A stretch of DNA of 64,000 nt from Lutibacter profundi (GTDB lineage: Bacteria; Bacteroidota; Bacteroidia; Flavobacteriales; Flavobacteriaceae): NCBI RefSeq assembly GCF_001543325.1, contig NZ_CP013355.1, positions 2,448,001 to 2,512,000 of the forward strand, written 5' to 3'. Shown here in pieces: positions 18,610 to 27,558 of the stretch. The notes below the pieces were generated by a model. It was given only the letters and a program-made list of their open reading frames with translations, was not told where the DNA came from and did not search any database. The position numbers were made by a program, and so were the translations under genes. The first letter of the stretch is position 1. Every line of letters starts with the position of its first letter.

Positions 18610-19785
18610 TTAGAAATTAACAGCTGTTTTGTGAACATGGTTTAATTCCATTAAATGCTGAAGATCCTTATCATTTACTTCCTTACGGTGATCAGCATAG
18701 TTCAAAAATTGAGGGTATAAATCATCCAGTTCTATTTTTGTTAAGTTATAACCAACATTTTTTGCTCGGTAAGCTAAGGCAGCTCTGCCGCTTCTTGCCG
18801 TTAGTACAATAGAAGATTCATTTACACCAACTTCAGCAGGGTTAATTATTTCATAAGTTTCTCTATTTTTAATAACTCCATCTTGATGGATTCCAGAACT
18901 ATGAGCAAAAGCATTTTCTCCAATAATAGCTTTATTTGCTTGAACTCTCATACCCATACTTTCTTGCACAAGTTGACTTGTACTGTACAATAACTTGCTA
19001 TTTATGCCTGTTTCCAAATTTAAATAAGGATGTTGTTTTAAAATCATAACAACTTCTTCTAAGGCAGTATTTCCTGCACGTTCACCAATTCCATTTATGG
19101 TACATTCAATTTGACGAGCTCCGTTTTGAACACCAGCTATTGCATTGGCAGTAGCTAAACCCAAATCGTTATGGCAGTGGCAAGAAAGAATAACATTGTC
19201 AATCCCTTTTACATTTTCTTTGAGGTATTTTATTTTGGCGCCATATTCATCAGGTAAACAATAGCCAGTTGTGTCAGGTATATTTAACACAGTAGCACCA
19301 GCCTTAATTACTTGTTCCAAAACTCTTGCTAAAAATTCATTAGCTGTTCTACCTGCATCTTCAGCGTAAAATTCAACATCTTCAACAAATGATTTGGCGT
19401 AAGAAACAGCTTGTACAGCACGTTCTATTATTTTTTCTTGTGTTGAGTTGAATTTATAAATGATATGAGAATCAGATGTTCCTATTCCGGTATGAATTCT
19501 TGGTCGTTTTGCATATTTTAATGCGGCAGCTGCAACTTCAATATCTTTTTTGTTGGCTCTTGTTAGTCCACAAACAGTTGCATTTTTTACTAATTTTGAA
19601 ATTTTTTCCACAGAAGTAAAATCACCTGGACTTGAGACAGGAAACCCAGCTTCAATTACATCAACACCTAATATGTCTAAGCGTTCTGCAATCACTAATT
19701 TTTGTTCTGTATTTAACTTGCAACCAGGGACTTGTTCTCCATCTCTTAAGGTTGTATCAAAAATTTGGACTTTATTATTACTCAT
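18610..19785 (-). CDS. leuA: 2-isopropylmalate synthase, short form without regulatory domain
   Basis: Condenses acetyl-CoA with 2-oxoisovalerate, the first committed leucine step. It shows the DRE-TIM signature [15 protein letters not shown] at the N-terminus, the metal-binding [16 protein letters not shown] motif (near residue 200), the [16 protein letters not shown] segment and HSSGIHQDG. At 391 residues it stops where the C-terminal allosteric LeuA domain of enzymes of about 510-520 residues would begin, so feedback inhibition by leucine of the usual kind is not expected. A citramalate or homocitrate synthase is possible, but the leuB neighbour argues for leucine. Confidence 0.9.
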   Translation of the reverse strand: MSNNKVQIFDTTLRDGEQVPGCKLNTEQKLVIAERLDILGVDVIEAGFPVSSPGDFTSVEKISKLVKNATVCGLTRANKKDIEVAAAALKYAKRPRIHTGIGTSDSHIIYKFNSTQEKIIERAVQAVSYAKSFVEDVEFYAEDAGRTANEFLARVLEQVIKAGATVLNIPDTTGYCLPDEYGAKIKYLKENVKGIDNVILSCHCHNDLGLATANAIAGVQNGARQIECTINGIGERAGNTALEEVVMILKQHPYLNLETGINSKLLYSTSQLVQESMGMRVQANKAIIGENAFAHSSGIHQDGVIKNRETYEIINPAEVGVNESSIVLTARSGRAALAYRAKNVGYNLTKIELDDLYPQFLNYADHRKEVNDKDLQHLMELNHVHKTAVNF

Positions 19786-19816
19786 TATTAGTTTTTTTTT
19801 ATCACATTTGAATTAT

Positions 19817-19824
19817 CAAAAATA
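19817..19824 (-). promoter_or_regulatory. -7 promoter element of leuA-leuB
   Basis: On the minus strand this reads TATTTTTG (TAnnTTTG), about 31 bases before the leuA ATG. The short leader holds no leader peptide or hairpin, so leuA does not seem to be attenuated as the nearby ilv operon is. Confidence 0.5.
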
Positions 19825-19935
19825 ACGTTATACCTTTTCTATAAATTTTAATAAAAGCGGTGTTTACAATATTCAAATGATTGTTATTTTTTGTAAAGTG
19901 TTAAAAATCAATAAAATAAAAATAAATTTGTTACA

Positions 19936-21480
19936 ATGGCTATTGAACAAAAAGATGTGCTTTTTACGTTAATAAAGTCACTTTCAAAATCTGAAAAGAG
20001 ACAATTTAAGTTATATGTTGGTAGATTGGGTGGAAATACCGAAGCTAATTTTATTACGTTATTTAATTTGTTAGATAAAGTAAGTGAATTTAATGATGAT
20101 TTAATTTTAAAGAAAACAAATATAAAAAAGCAACAAATATCGAACACGAAAGCACATTTATACAAACAAATTTTGGTGAGTTTGCGTTTAAACCCTGTGC
20201 ATCAAAACGTGAGGTCTCAAATTAGAGAGCAATTTGATTTTGCTGCAATTTTATACAGCAAGGGTTTGTATAAACAAAGTTTAAAAATTTTAGAGAAAGC
20301 CAAAGAGATATCCTTAAATAATGAAGAGAATAATTTAGCCTTTGAAATAGTAGAGTTTGAGAAGGTTATTGAATCTCAGTACATTACAAGAAGTTTAAGT
20401 AACAGGGCTGAAGAGCTTTCTGCACAAGCAAAGGAGTTGAGTTTAAAAAATGCAAGAGCTAGTAAGCTCTCAAACTTATCACTTCAGCTATATAGTTTAA
20501 TGTTAAAAGAAGGATATGTAAAAGACGATATTGATGCTCAAAAAGTTAAAATTTATTTTGAAAAAAGACTACCTAAATATAAATTGTCAGAATTAGGGTT
20601 TAAAGAGAAATTATTTTTATACAAGGCTTATTTATGGCATAGTTTAATTATGCAAGATTTTGTTTTGAGTTATAAATATTCTCAAAAATGGGTTAATTTG
20701 TTTGAAGAAAATCCAAATATGAAAAAACAAAATTCTGTTTTCTATCTTAAAGGAGTTAATTATTTATTAGAGTCACTTTATTTGATTAAGCATAAAACAA
20801 AATTTAATAAAGTACTTGAAAATTTAAATGCTGATATAGAAAATAAAAATATTGCTATAAATGAAAACACCAATACTTTAACATTTTTATATTATTATCA
20901 AAACAAATTAAATCTTTATTTTTTAGAAGGGCGGTTTCATAAAGGACTTCATTTTGTATCTAAACTATTAAATGAAATTAAAAATTATGAGACCAAGATA
21001 GATGCACATCATATTATGGTTTTTTACTATAAAATTGCTTGTATGTATTTTGGTGCTGGTAAAAATGAAGAGTGCATTTTTTATTTAGAAAAAATAATAA
21101 ATAACAAAAATTTAAAAATGCGTGAAGATTTATTGTGTTTTTCACGAGTACTGAATTTAGTTGCACATTATGATGCCGGTTTAGATTACAATATTGATAA
21201 GTTAATAATATCAACCTATAAGTTTTTACTAAAGATGAATGATTTGCATGAAGTACAGCGTAAAATGATTTCATTTTTAAAAAACCTGAGTACAATTTAC
21301 CCTCAAGACTTACATAAAGCGTTTATAAAATTGCATAAAGAATTGAGTAAATTTGAAAATCATCCTTATGAAAAAAGATCTTTTTTATATTTAGATATTT
21401 TATCGTGGTTAGAAAGTAAAATACAAAATGTACCTGTTGAAGTGATAATTAAACAAAAAGCACAAAAAATGATAAAATAA
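19936..21480 (+). CDS. Conserved helical-repeat protein of unknown function
   Basis: A 514-residue cytoplasmic protein without signal peptide or membrane helix. It is almost wholly predicted helix, with repeated pairs of amphipathic helices (for example SKGLYKQSLKILEKAKEIS near residue 110 and FYYKIACMYFGAGKNEECIF near residue 360) resembling TPR-type solenoids. No catalytic motif is visible. It lies between leuA (divergent) and the ilv attenuator. A TAAATTTG promoter element ends only five bases before its ATG. A regulatory or scaffold role is a guess. The start is supported by the continuous N-terminal helix. Confidence 0.65.
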   Translation: MAIEQKDVLFTLIKSLSKSEKRQFKLYVGRLGGNTEANFITLFNLLDKVSEFNDDLILKKTNIKKQQISNTKAHLYKQILVSLRLNPVHQNVRSQIREQFDFAAILYSKGLYKQSLKILEKAKEISLNNEENNLAFEIVEFEKVIESQYITRSLSNRAEELSAQAKELSLKNARASKLSNLSLQLYSLMLKEGYVKDDIDAQKVKIYFEKRLPKYKLSELGFKEKLFLYKAYLWHSLIMQDFVLSYKYSQKWVNLFEENPNMKKQNSVFYLKGVNYLLESLYLIKHKTKFNKVLENLNADIENKNIAINENTNTLTFLYYYQNKLNLYFLEGRFHKGLHFVSKLLNEIKNYETKIDAHHIMVFYYKIACMYFGAGKNEECIFYLEKIINNKNLKMREDLLCFSRVLNLVAHYDAGLDYNIDKLIISTYKFLLKMNDLHEVQRKMISFLKNLSTIYPQDLHKAFIKLHKELSKFENHPYEKRSFLYLDILSWLESKIQNVPVEVIIKQKAQKMIK

Positions 21481-21517
21481 AAAAGAATAAAATATTTTTT
21501 TATTAAATAAATAATAG

Positions 21518-21525
21518 CATATTTG
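21518..21525 (+). promoter_or_regulatory. Probable -7 element of the ilv operon
   Basis: CATATTTG differs from TAnnTTTG only at its first base and ends 10 bases before the leader-peptide ATG. No TTTG is seen at -33. If right, the mRNA starts only a few bases before the first leader codon. Confidence 0.4.
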
Positions 21526-21535
21526 TTTCATCAAT

Positions 21536-21601
21536 ATGAAAACGTTAATTATTAATATTATTACTATCAATGTCTTTGTGATTATTTCACTAGTAGACTA
21601 G
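21536..21601 (+). CDS. ilv attenuator leader peptide 1 (21 aa, Ile/Leu/Val-rich)
   Basis: A 21-codon frame ATG...TAG whose residues 4-20 read LIINIITINVFVIISLV. Seven Ile, three Val and two Leu make 12 of 21 residues, and two Thr are also present. The bias matches the three end products of the ilv operon that follows. Its stop codon TAG (21599-21601) overlaps the segment AGGAATGTT (21600-21608), which can pair with the left arm of the hairpin beginning 26 bases downstream. This is the standard layout of ribosome-mediated attenuation: stalling on Ile/Val/Leu codons frees the pairing segment, while a ribosome at the stop codon covers it. Confidence 0.82.
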   Translation: MKTLIINIITINVFVIISLVD

Positions 21602-21627
21602 GAATGTTATTGTAATTTATAAAAATT

Positions 21628-21664
21628 AAAAACCTTCCTTGAAATTTTCAGGAAGGTTTTTTTT
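21628..21664 (+). terminator. ilv attenuator terminator 1
   Basis: Stem AAAAACCTTCCT (21628-21639) with AGGAAGGTTTTT (21650-21661) around a small loop, followed by T to 21664. The left arm AACCTTCCT (21631-21639) is complementary at 8 of 9 positions to AGGAATGTT at 21600-21608 over the leader-1 stop codon. Confidence 0.85.
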
Positions 21665-21675
21665 ATGAGGTGATT

Positions 21676-21741
21676 ATGCAAACAACAAATTTAAATAGTA
21701 TTATTTTAATTCAAGTCATTGGTATAAATCTGGTGATTTGA
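21676..21741 (+). CDS. ilv attenuator leader peptide 2 (21 aa, Ile/Leu/Val-rich)
   Basis: A second 21-codon frame, ATG...TGA, beginning 12 bases after the first terminator. Residues 9-21 read IILIQVIGINLVI. In total 11 of 21 residues are Ile, Leu or Val (6 Ile, 3 Leu, 2 Val). The stop TGA (21739-21741) is part of TGATGCA (21739-21745). That segment can pair over 7 bases, one of them G-U, with TGTATCA in the left arm of the second terminator. Same length, same composition and same stop-to-hairpin distance as leader 1 make a chance frame unlikely. Confidence 0.8.
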   Translation: MQTTNLNSIILIQVIGINLVI

Positions 21742-21766
21742 TGCAAGTTGATATTAAAAAATTAAG

Positions 21767-21797
21767 ACCTGTATCATTAAATGATACAGGTTTTTTT
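21767..21797 (+). terminator. ilv attenuator terminator 2
   Basis: Perfect 11-bp stem ACCTGTATCAT (21767-21777) with ATGATACAGGT (21781-21791), loop TAA, then seven T (21791-21797). It begins 25 bases after the stop of leader 2, against 26 bases for leader 1 and its terminator. Confidence 0.87.
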
Positions 21798-22006
21798 ATG
21801 GGATAATCATTGTAAAAAAACAAGATATAACTATCAGGAAAACAGAACTATAAGTAAAATAAAACGACAATGGATATTGTAAAATATAAAAACATAAAAA
21901 ACATAAAACGAATCCCTAATTTAAATTTGCTTTTTATTGAAAAAAACAAATAAAAAGTAGATTGTTTTAAAAATAATTTAAAATAATTTAAAAAGAACTA
22001 AAATAA
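21798..22006 (+). other. Rest of the ilvD 5' leader, no clear element
   Basis: About 209 very AT-rich bases between the second attenuator hairpin and the ilvD ATG. A 27-codon frame at 21870-21953 contains nine Ile/Leu/Val but is Lys/Asn-rich and has no U-tailed hairpin after it, so I do not call it a third leader. No other promoter or structure is convincing. Confidence 0.4.
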
Positions 22007-23689
22007 ATGCAATTAAACAAGTATAGTAAAAGAGTAACGCAAGACCCTACACAGCCAGCAGCACAAGCAATGTTGTATGGTGTGGGGCTTTCAGAACAAG
22101 ATATGAAAAAGCCTCAAGTGGGTATAGTAAGTACGGGTTTTGACGGGAACCCTTGTAATATGCACTTAAATAATTTAGCCTCTCAAATTAAAGAAGAGGT
22201 TAATAAAGAGAATCAAATAGGGCTAATATTTAATACCATTGGAGTAAGTGATGGTATTTCAATGGGAACTTCAGGAATGAATTACTCTTTGCCTTCTCGT
22301 GATATTATTGCCGATTCTATTGAAATAGTTATGAATGCTCAAAGTTATGATGGATTGGTAGCTGTTGTAGGATGTGATAAAAATATGCCAGGAGCAATTA
22401 TAGCAATGTTACGTTTAAATAGACCTTCGTTAATGGTGTATGGAGGTACTATTGCTTCAGGGCGTTATAAAGGTCGAAAATTAAATATTGTTTCTGCATT
22501 TGAAGCATTAGGTCAAAAATTAGCAGGAAATATTTCAGAAGAAGAATATAAAGAAATTATTAAAAATGCCATTCCGGGAGCAGGAGCCTGTGGAGGAATG
22601 TATACGGCAAATACTATGGCATCATCTATTGAGGCTATGGGATTTGCATTACCATATAATTCATCTATTCCTGCTGAAAACCCTCATAAAGAAGGTGAAA
22701 GCTCAAGAATAGCTTCAGCAATTAAAAACTTATTAGAACAAGATTTAAAACCGTTAGATATTATCACTAAAAAATCGTTAGAAAATGCGGTGGCTTTGGT
22801 TAATGCCTTAGGAGGTTCAACCAATGCAGTATTACATTATTTAGCTATTGCACATGCTGCCGAAATTGATTTTACATTGGAAGATTTTCAGTGTGTAAGT
22901 GATAGAACTCCCTTAATAGCCGACTTAAAACCAAGTGGTGAATATTTAATGGAAGATGTTCATGGAGTTGGTGGTACGCCGGCAGTGATGAAATATTTAC
23001 TAGAAAAAGGTTATTTACATGGAGACTGTATGACGGTTACTGGTAAGACATTAGCTGAAAATTTAGCACATGTTAAACCGTTAAGTTTTGAAGAAGATCA
23101 ACAGGTAATTCACCCAACTGAAAAAGCTTTAAAAGCATCTGGAAATCTTCAAATTCTTTATGGAAACTTGGCCACAGAAGGTGCAGTAGCAAAAATAAGT
23201 GGAAAAGAAGGAAATTTATTTGAAGGAAAAGCAGTGGTTTTTAATAGTGAAGAAGAAGCCAATAAAGGTATTGGAGAAGGAAAAGTATCAAAAGGAGATG
23301 TAATTGTAATTAGATATGTGGGGCCAAAAGGAGGTCCAGGAATGCCAGAAATGTTAAAACCAACATCTATGATTATGGGTGCAGGTTTGGGAAAAACAGT
23401 TGCTTTAATTACAGATGGTCGTTTTTCTGGTGGAACTCATGGTTTTGTAGTTGGACATATTACTCCAGAAGCACAGTCTGGAGGCACTATAGCCCTCGTA
23501 AAAGATGGAGACATTATTGTAATTGATGCTTCAGCTAAAACAATTGACGTGAAATTAACAGATGCAGAATTGGCAAAAAGAAAAGCAGAATGGAAAGCAC
23601 CTGCTTTAAAACATAAAAAAGGAATATTATATAAATATGCTAAAACCGTTTCTTCAGCTTCAGAAGGTTGTGTAACGGATAAATTTTAA
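22007..23689 (+). CDS. ilvD: Dihydroxy-acid dehydratase
   Basis: Iron-sulfur enzyme that dehydrates the dihydroxy acids in the third common step to Ile and Val. The 560-residue translation has the conserved blocks of Ilv[13 protein letters not shown] near residue 45, [10 protein letters not shown] near residue 122, [14 protein letters not shown] near residue 193, and [21 protein letters not shown] near the C-terminus. The cluster-ligand Cys residues in NPCN, GCDK and ACGG are all present. It is the first structural gene after the tandem attenuators and is followed by ilvB after four bases. Confidence 0.95.
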   Translation: MQLNKYSKRVTQDPTQPAAQAMLYGVGLSEQDMKKPQVGIVSTGFDGNPCNMHLNNLASQIKEEVNKENQIGLIFNTIGVSDGISMGTSGMNYSLPSRDIIADSIEIVMNAQSYDGLVAVVGCDKNMPGAIIAMLRLNRPSLMVYGGTIASGRYKGRKLNIVSAFEALGQKLAGNISEEEYKEIIKNAIPGAGACGGMYTANTMASSIEAMGFALPYNSSIPAENPHKEGESSRIASAIKNLLEQDLKPLDIITKKSLENAVALVNALGGSTNAVLHYLAIAHAAEIDFTLEDFQCVSDRTPLIADLKPSGEYLMEDVHGVGGTPAVMKYLLEKGYLHGDCMTVTGKTLAENLAHVKPLSFEEDQQVIHPTEKALKASGNLQILYGNLATEGAVAKISGKEGNLFEGKAVVFNSEEEANKGIGEGKVSKGDVIVIRYVGPKGGPGMPEMLKPTSMIMGAGLGKTVALITDGRFSGGTHGFVVGHITPEAQSGGTIALVKDGDIIVIDASAKTIDVKLTDAELAKRKAEWKAPALKHKKGILYKYAKTVSSASEGCVTDKF

Positions 23690-23693
23690 ATAT

Positions 23694-25427
23694 ATGGAGA
23701 CATTAAAAAAAGATATTCAAGAAGGGATAGCTGAAAAGATGATAAAAATAACAGGAGCAGAGGCAGTCATAAAATGTTTATTAGAAGAAGGTGTTAATTT
23801 AGCCTATGGTTATCCAGGTGGTGCAATTATGCCAGTATATGATGAAATATATAAATATCAAGATCAATTTCACCACGTATTAACACGTCATGAACAAGGA
23901 GCTATTCATGCCGCACAGGGGTTTGCACGCGTAACAGGAAAAGTAGGGATGGTTTTTGCAACTTCAGGCCCAGGCGCTACTAATTTGGTAACGGGTATTG
24001 CTGATGCTCAAATAGATTCTACTCCATTGGTTTGTATTACAGGTCAGGTTGGGTCACATTTATTAGGTTCAGATGCTTTTCAAGAAACAGATATTATTGG
24101 AATTTCAACACCGGTAACAAAATGGAATTATCAAATAACAAAGGCGAGTGAAATACCAGAAGTAATTGCAAAAGCATTTTACATTGCTAAATCTGGTCGT
24201 CCAGGACCCGTTTTAATTGATATTACGAAAGATGCTCAATTTGGAGAGTTAGATTTTTCCTATAAAAAATGTAAAAAAGTTAGAAGTTATAGGGCTATTC
24301 CAAAATTAAATATAGCACAAGTTAAAGAAGCTGCAGCGCTAATTAATAGCGCTAAAAAACCCTTCATAGTTTGGGGACAAGGTGTTATTATTGGTGGAGC
24401 AGAACAAGAGTTTAAAAATTTTATTGAAAAAACAGATATTCCATCAGCATCAACAGTTTTAGGACTTTCAGCTTTAGAGACGAAGCACCCTTTAAATGTT
24501 GGTATGGTTGGTATGCACGGTAATTATGCGCCAAATGTACTAACTAATTCTTGTGATGTTTTAATTGCCATTGGAATGCGTTTTGATGATCGGGTTACTG
24601 GAAATTTAGCAACCTATGCAAAACAAGCTAAAGTGATTCATTTTGATATTGACCCTGCAGAAATAGACAAAAACGTAAAAACGGATATTGCTGTTATAGC
24701 CGATGTTAAAGAATCGTTAGCCGAAATTATGCAGTATGTTAATAAAACCGAGCATAAAGAATGGATGCAAGAATTTAATAAATTATATAATATTGAACAT
24801 GAAGCTGTAATTAATAATCAGTTAAACCCTACTAAAAAGGGATTAACAATGGGTGAAGTTATTGGTGGAATTAATAAAGAAACTAAAGGAGATGCTGTTA
24901 TGGTTTCAGACGTTGGTCAGCATCAAATGTTTGCGTGTCGTTATGCGGATTTTATAAAAACAAGAAGTAATGTAACATCAGGTGGTTTAGGAACTATGGG
25001 ATTTGCGTTGCCAGCATCAATAGGTGCAAAAATGGGTGTTCCAAATCGTGAAGTTGTGGCAATTATTGGTGATGGAGGTTATCAAATGACCTGCAATGAA
25101 TTAGGTACAATTCTTCAAACAAAAGTACCTGTTAAAATTGTAGTATTAAATAATAGTTATTTAGGAATGGTTCGTCAATGGCAAGAATTATTTTTTGACA
25201 AGCGTTATGCTTCTACCGAAATGGTAAGTCCAGATTTTGTAAAGCTTGCAGAAGCTTATGATATTGAAGCTGTTAGAGTTTCGAAACGTGAAGATTTAGC
25301 AGACGCAATTAAAACAATGATTGCTTCAAAAGAAACATATTTTTTAGAAGTTGTGATAGAACAAGAAGATAATGTGTTTCCAATGATACCAACAGGAGCA
25401 AGTGTTTCAGATATAAGATTAAGTTAA
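23694..25427 (+). CDS. ilvB: Acetolactate synthase, large (catalytic) subunit
   Basis: Thiamine-diphosphate enzyme that makes acetolactate or acetohydroxybutyrate from pyruvate. The 577 residues show the TPP-activating Glu in LTRHEQGAIHAAQG (near residue 63), the FATSGPGATNLVTGIADA block, the FDDRVTG motif, and the TPP/Mg-binding GDGGYQMTCNELGTILQ motif near residue 460. It is paired with the small subunit gene two bases downstream. The N-terminus has about 15 extra residues compared with many homologues. A Met inside that stretch (MIKITGAEAV, residue 17) could be an alternative start. Confidence 0.95.
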   Translation: METLKKDIQEGIAEKMIKITGAEAVIKCLLEEGVNLAYGYPGGAIMPVYDEIYKYQDQFHHVLTRHEQGAIHAAQGFARVTGKVGMVFATSGPGATNLVTGIADAQIDSTPLVCITGQVGSHLLGSDAFQETDIIGISTPVTKWNYQITKASEIPEVIAKAFYIAKSGRPGPVLIDITKDAQFGELDFSYKKCKKVRSYRAIPKLNIAQVKEAAALINSAKKPFIVWGQGVIIGGAEQEFKNFIEKTDIPSASTVLGLSALETKHPLNVGMVGMHGNYAPNVLTNSCDVLIAIGMRFDDRVTGNLATYAKQAKVIHFDIDPAEIDKNVKTDIAVIADVKESLAEIMQYVNKTEHKEWMQEFNKLYNIEHEAVINNQLNPTKKGLTMGEVIGGINKETKGDAVMVSDVGQHQMFACRYADFIKTRSNVTSGGLGTMGFALPASIGAKMGVPNREVVAIIGDGGYQMTCNELGTILQTKVPVKIVVLNNSYLGMVRQWQELFFDKRYASTEMVSPDFVKLAEAYDIEAVRVSKREDLADAIKTMIASKETYFLEVVIEQEDNVFPMIPTGASVSDIRLS

Positions 25428-25429
25428 TT

Positions 25430-25951
25430 ATGGAAGAAAATAAAAATTTTACAGTTTCGGTATATACCGAAAATAATATAGGAATATTAAATCGTATTTC
25501 AGCAATATTTTTAAAACGCCATATCAATATTGAAAGTATGACCGTTTCAAAATCTGAGATTGAACACGTACATAGATTTACTTTTGTGGTTGAAGTACCA
25601 GAAACTTTAATAAGAAAAGTTGTTGGTCAGTTAGAAAAACAAATTGAAGTTATAAGAGCTTTTTATCATACTGAAGATGAAATTATATACCACGAAACAG
25701 CGTTGTTTAAAATTGCATCAACACATTTATACGATGAAAAAATTCAAGATAAATTAAAATTTAGAAGAGCACATATAATTGCAATAACTGAGCGTTATTT
25801 TGTAATTGAAGCTTCTGGTTTAAAAGAAGATATAAATAGAATGTATGAAAAACTAAAACCATTTGGTTTATTACAGTTTGTTCGTTCGGGGCGTATAGCA
25901 ATTACGCGACCTAAAATGGCGATTACAGAACTATTAGAAGAAATTAATTAG
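25430..25951 (+). CDS. ilvN: Acetolactate synthase, small (regulatory) subunit
   Basis: ACT-domain subunit that activates the catalytic subunit and confers feedback inhibition by valine. In 173 residues the ACT domain begins at once ([24 protein letters not shown]), with the [21 protein letters not shown] strand after it and a second alpha/beta half ([17 protein letters not shown]). The length matches IlvH/IlvN types with a C-terminal extension. Two bases separate it from ilvB, so the subunits are probably made in balance. Confidence 0.93.
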   Translation: MEENKNFTVSVYTENNIGILNRISAIFLKRHINIESMTVSKSEIEHVHRFTFVVEVPETLIRKVVGQLEKQIEVIRAFYHTEDEIIYHETALFKIASTHLYDEKIQDKLKFRRAHIIAITERYFVIEASGLKEDINRMYEKLKPFGLLQFVRSGRIAITRPKMAITELLEEIN

Positions 25952-25971
25952 TAAGAATAAAAAATATAGAA

Positions 25972-27444
25972 ATGACAAATTATTTTAATACACTTTCATT
26001 AAGAGAAAAATTAGATCAACTAGGAAAATGTAGATTTATGGATTCTTCTGAATTTAAGGAAGGTGTTAAAGCTTTAAAAGATAAAAAAATAGTAATTGTT
26101 GGTTGTGGAGCTCAAGGCTTAAACCAAGGGCTAAATATGAGAGATTCGGGTTTAGATGTTTCTTATACATTAAGACCAGCTGCAATTTCTGAAAAAAGAC
26201 AATCTTTTTTAAATGCTTCTGAAAATAAATTTAAAGTTGGAACCTATGAAGAAATGATTCCTTCGGCAGATTTATTAATCAACTTAACACCTGATAAACA
26301 GCATACCTCAGTAGTTTCTGCAGTAATGCCCTTAATGAAAAAAGGAGCAACGTTATCGTATTCTCATGGGTTTAATATTGTGGAAGAAGGAATGCAAATA
26401 CGGAAAGATATCACCGTAATTATGGTTGCACCAAAGTCACCAGGTTCAGAGGTTAGAGAAGAATTTAAAAGAGGGTTTGGTGTACCAACATTAATAGCTG
26501 TACATCCTGAAAATGATCCAGAAGGTAAAGGTTGGGATTATGCCAAAGCTTATGCTGTTGCTACGGGAGGACATACTGCAGGAGTTTTAGAATCTTCATT
26601 TGTTGCTGAAGTAAAATCAGATTTAATGGGAGAGCAAACAATTCTTTGCGGACTGTTACAAACGGGTTCTATTTTATGTTTTGATAAAATGATAGATGAA
26701 GGTGTAGAGGCTGGTTATGCTTCAAAATTAGTTCAATACGGATGGGAAACAGTAACAGAAGCTTTAAAACATGGTGGAATTACCAATATGATGGATAGAT
26801 TATCCAATCCTGCGAAAGTAGCTGCATTTAAAGTTTCAGAAGAATTAAAAGAAATTATGCGTCCACTTTTTCAAAAACATATGGATGATATTATGTCAGG
26901 TCATTTTTCAAAAACAATGATGGAAGATTGGGCAAATGATGATGTGAATTTGTTAACTTGGAGAGCTGCAACTGGTGAAACTGCTTTTGAAAAAACACCA
27001 GCAAGTGCGGTTGAAATTTCAGAACAAGAATATTTTGATAAAGGGACATTAATGGTTGCTATGGTTAAAGCAGGTGTAGAACTAGCTTTTGAATCAATGA
27101 CTGAATCTGGAATTATTGAAGAATCAGCCTATTATGAATCTTTGCATGAAACGCCATTAATAGCAAATACTATTGCACGTAAAAAATTATTTGAAATGAA
27201 TAGAGTGATTTCTGATACAGCAGAGTATGGATGTTACTTATTTGACCATGCGTGTAAACCTTTAATAGCTGATTATGTAAGTAATTTACCTAGCAATTTA
27301 GTAGGAAGACCTTTTAATAACTGTGATAATGGAGTAGATAATAAAGAATTAATTGAAGTAAATACAGCAATAAGAAATCACCCCGTTGAAGATATTGGAG
27401 AATATCTTCGTGATTCTATGACAGCAATGACAAAAATTGTTTAA
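25972..27444 (+). CDS. ilvC: Ketol-acid reductoisomerase, class II
   Basis: Isomerises and reduces acetolactate in the second common step of Ile/Val synthesis. The N-terminal Rossmann motif is [18 protein letters not shown] (near residue 43). The long C-terminal part carries [12 protein letters not shown] (Mg-binding) and [16 protein letters not shown]. At 490 residues it is the class II form known from E. coli and plants, with a duplicated C-terminal helical domain, rather than the class I form of about 330 residues. Spacing of 20 bases from ilvN fits one operon. Confidence 0.95.
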   Translation: MTNYFNTLSLREKLDQLGKCRFMDSSEFKEGVKALKDKKIVIVGCGAQGLNQGLNMRDSGLDVSYTLRPAAISEKRQSFLNASENKFKVGTYEEMIPSADLLINLTPDKQHTSVVSAVMPLMKKGATLSYSHGFNIVEEGMQIRKDITVIMVAPKSPGSEVREEFKRGFGVPTLIAVHPENDPEGKGWDYAKAYAVATGGHTAGVLESSFVAEVKSDLMGEQTILCGLLQTGSILCFDKMIDEGVEAGYASKLVQYGWETVTEALKHGGITNMMDRLSNPAKVAAFKVSEELKEIMRPLFQKHMDDIMSGHFSKTMMEDWANDDVNLLTWRAATGETAFEKTPASAVEISEQEYFDKGTLMVAMVKAGVELAFESMTESGIIEESAYYESLHETPLIANTIARKKLFEMNRVISDTAEYGCYLFDHACKPLIADYVSNLPSNLVGRPFNNCDNGVDNKELIEVNTAIRNHPVEDIGEYLRDSMTAMTKIV

Positions 27445-27558
27445 TTAAAAATGAGCTGACATTTCTGTTTGTTACTGAATGGATTAGAAGTAAGGCAAGA
27501 ACCTCATGATTTTTAAAACTACATTCAAAAACTAGTTAATATAGATTGACAATATTTG

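Noticed and set aside
19786-19935. Search for a leucine leader peptide or attenuator before leuA
   Set aside because: The leader from the TATTTTTG element to the ATG is only about 25 bases, with no short Leu-rich frame and no hairpin.
21870-21953. Third possible leader peptide of 27 codons before ilvD
   Set aside because: It has nine Ile/Leu/Val but is mostly Lys and Asn, as expected of any AT-rich frame, and no U-tailed hairpin follows it.
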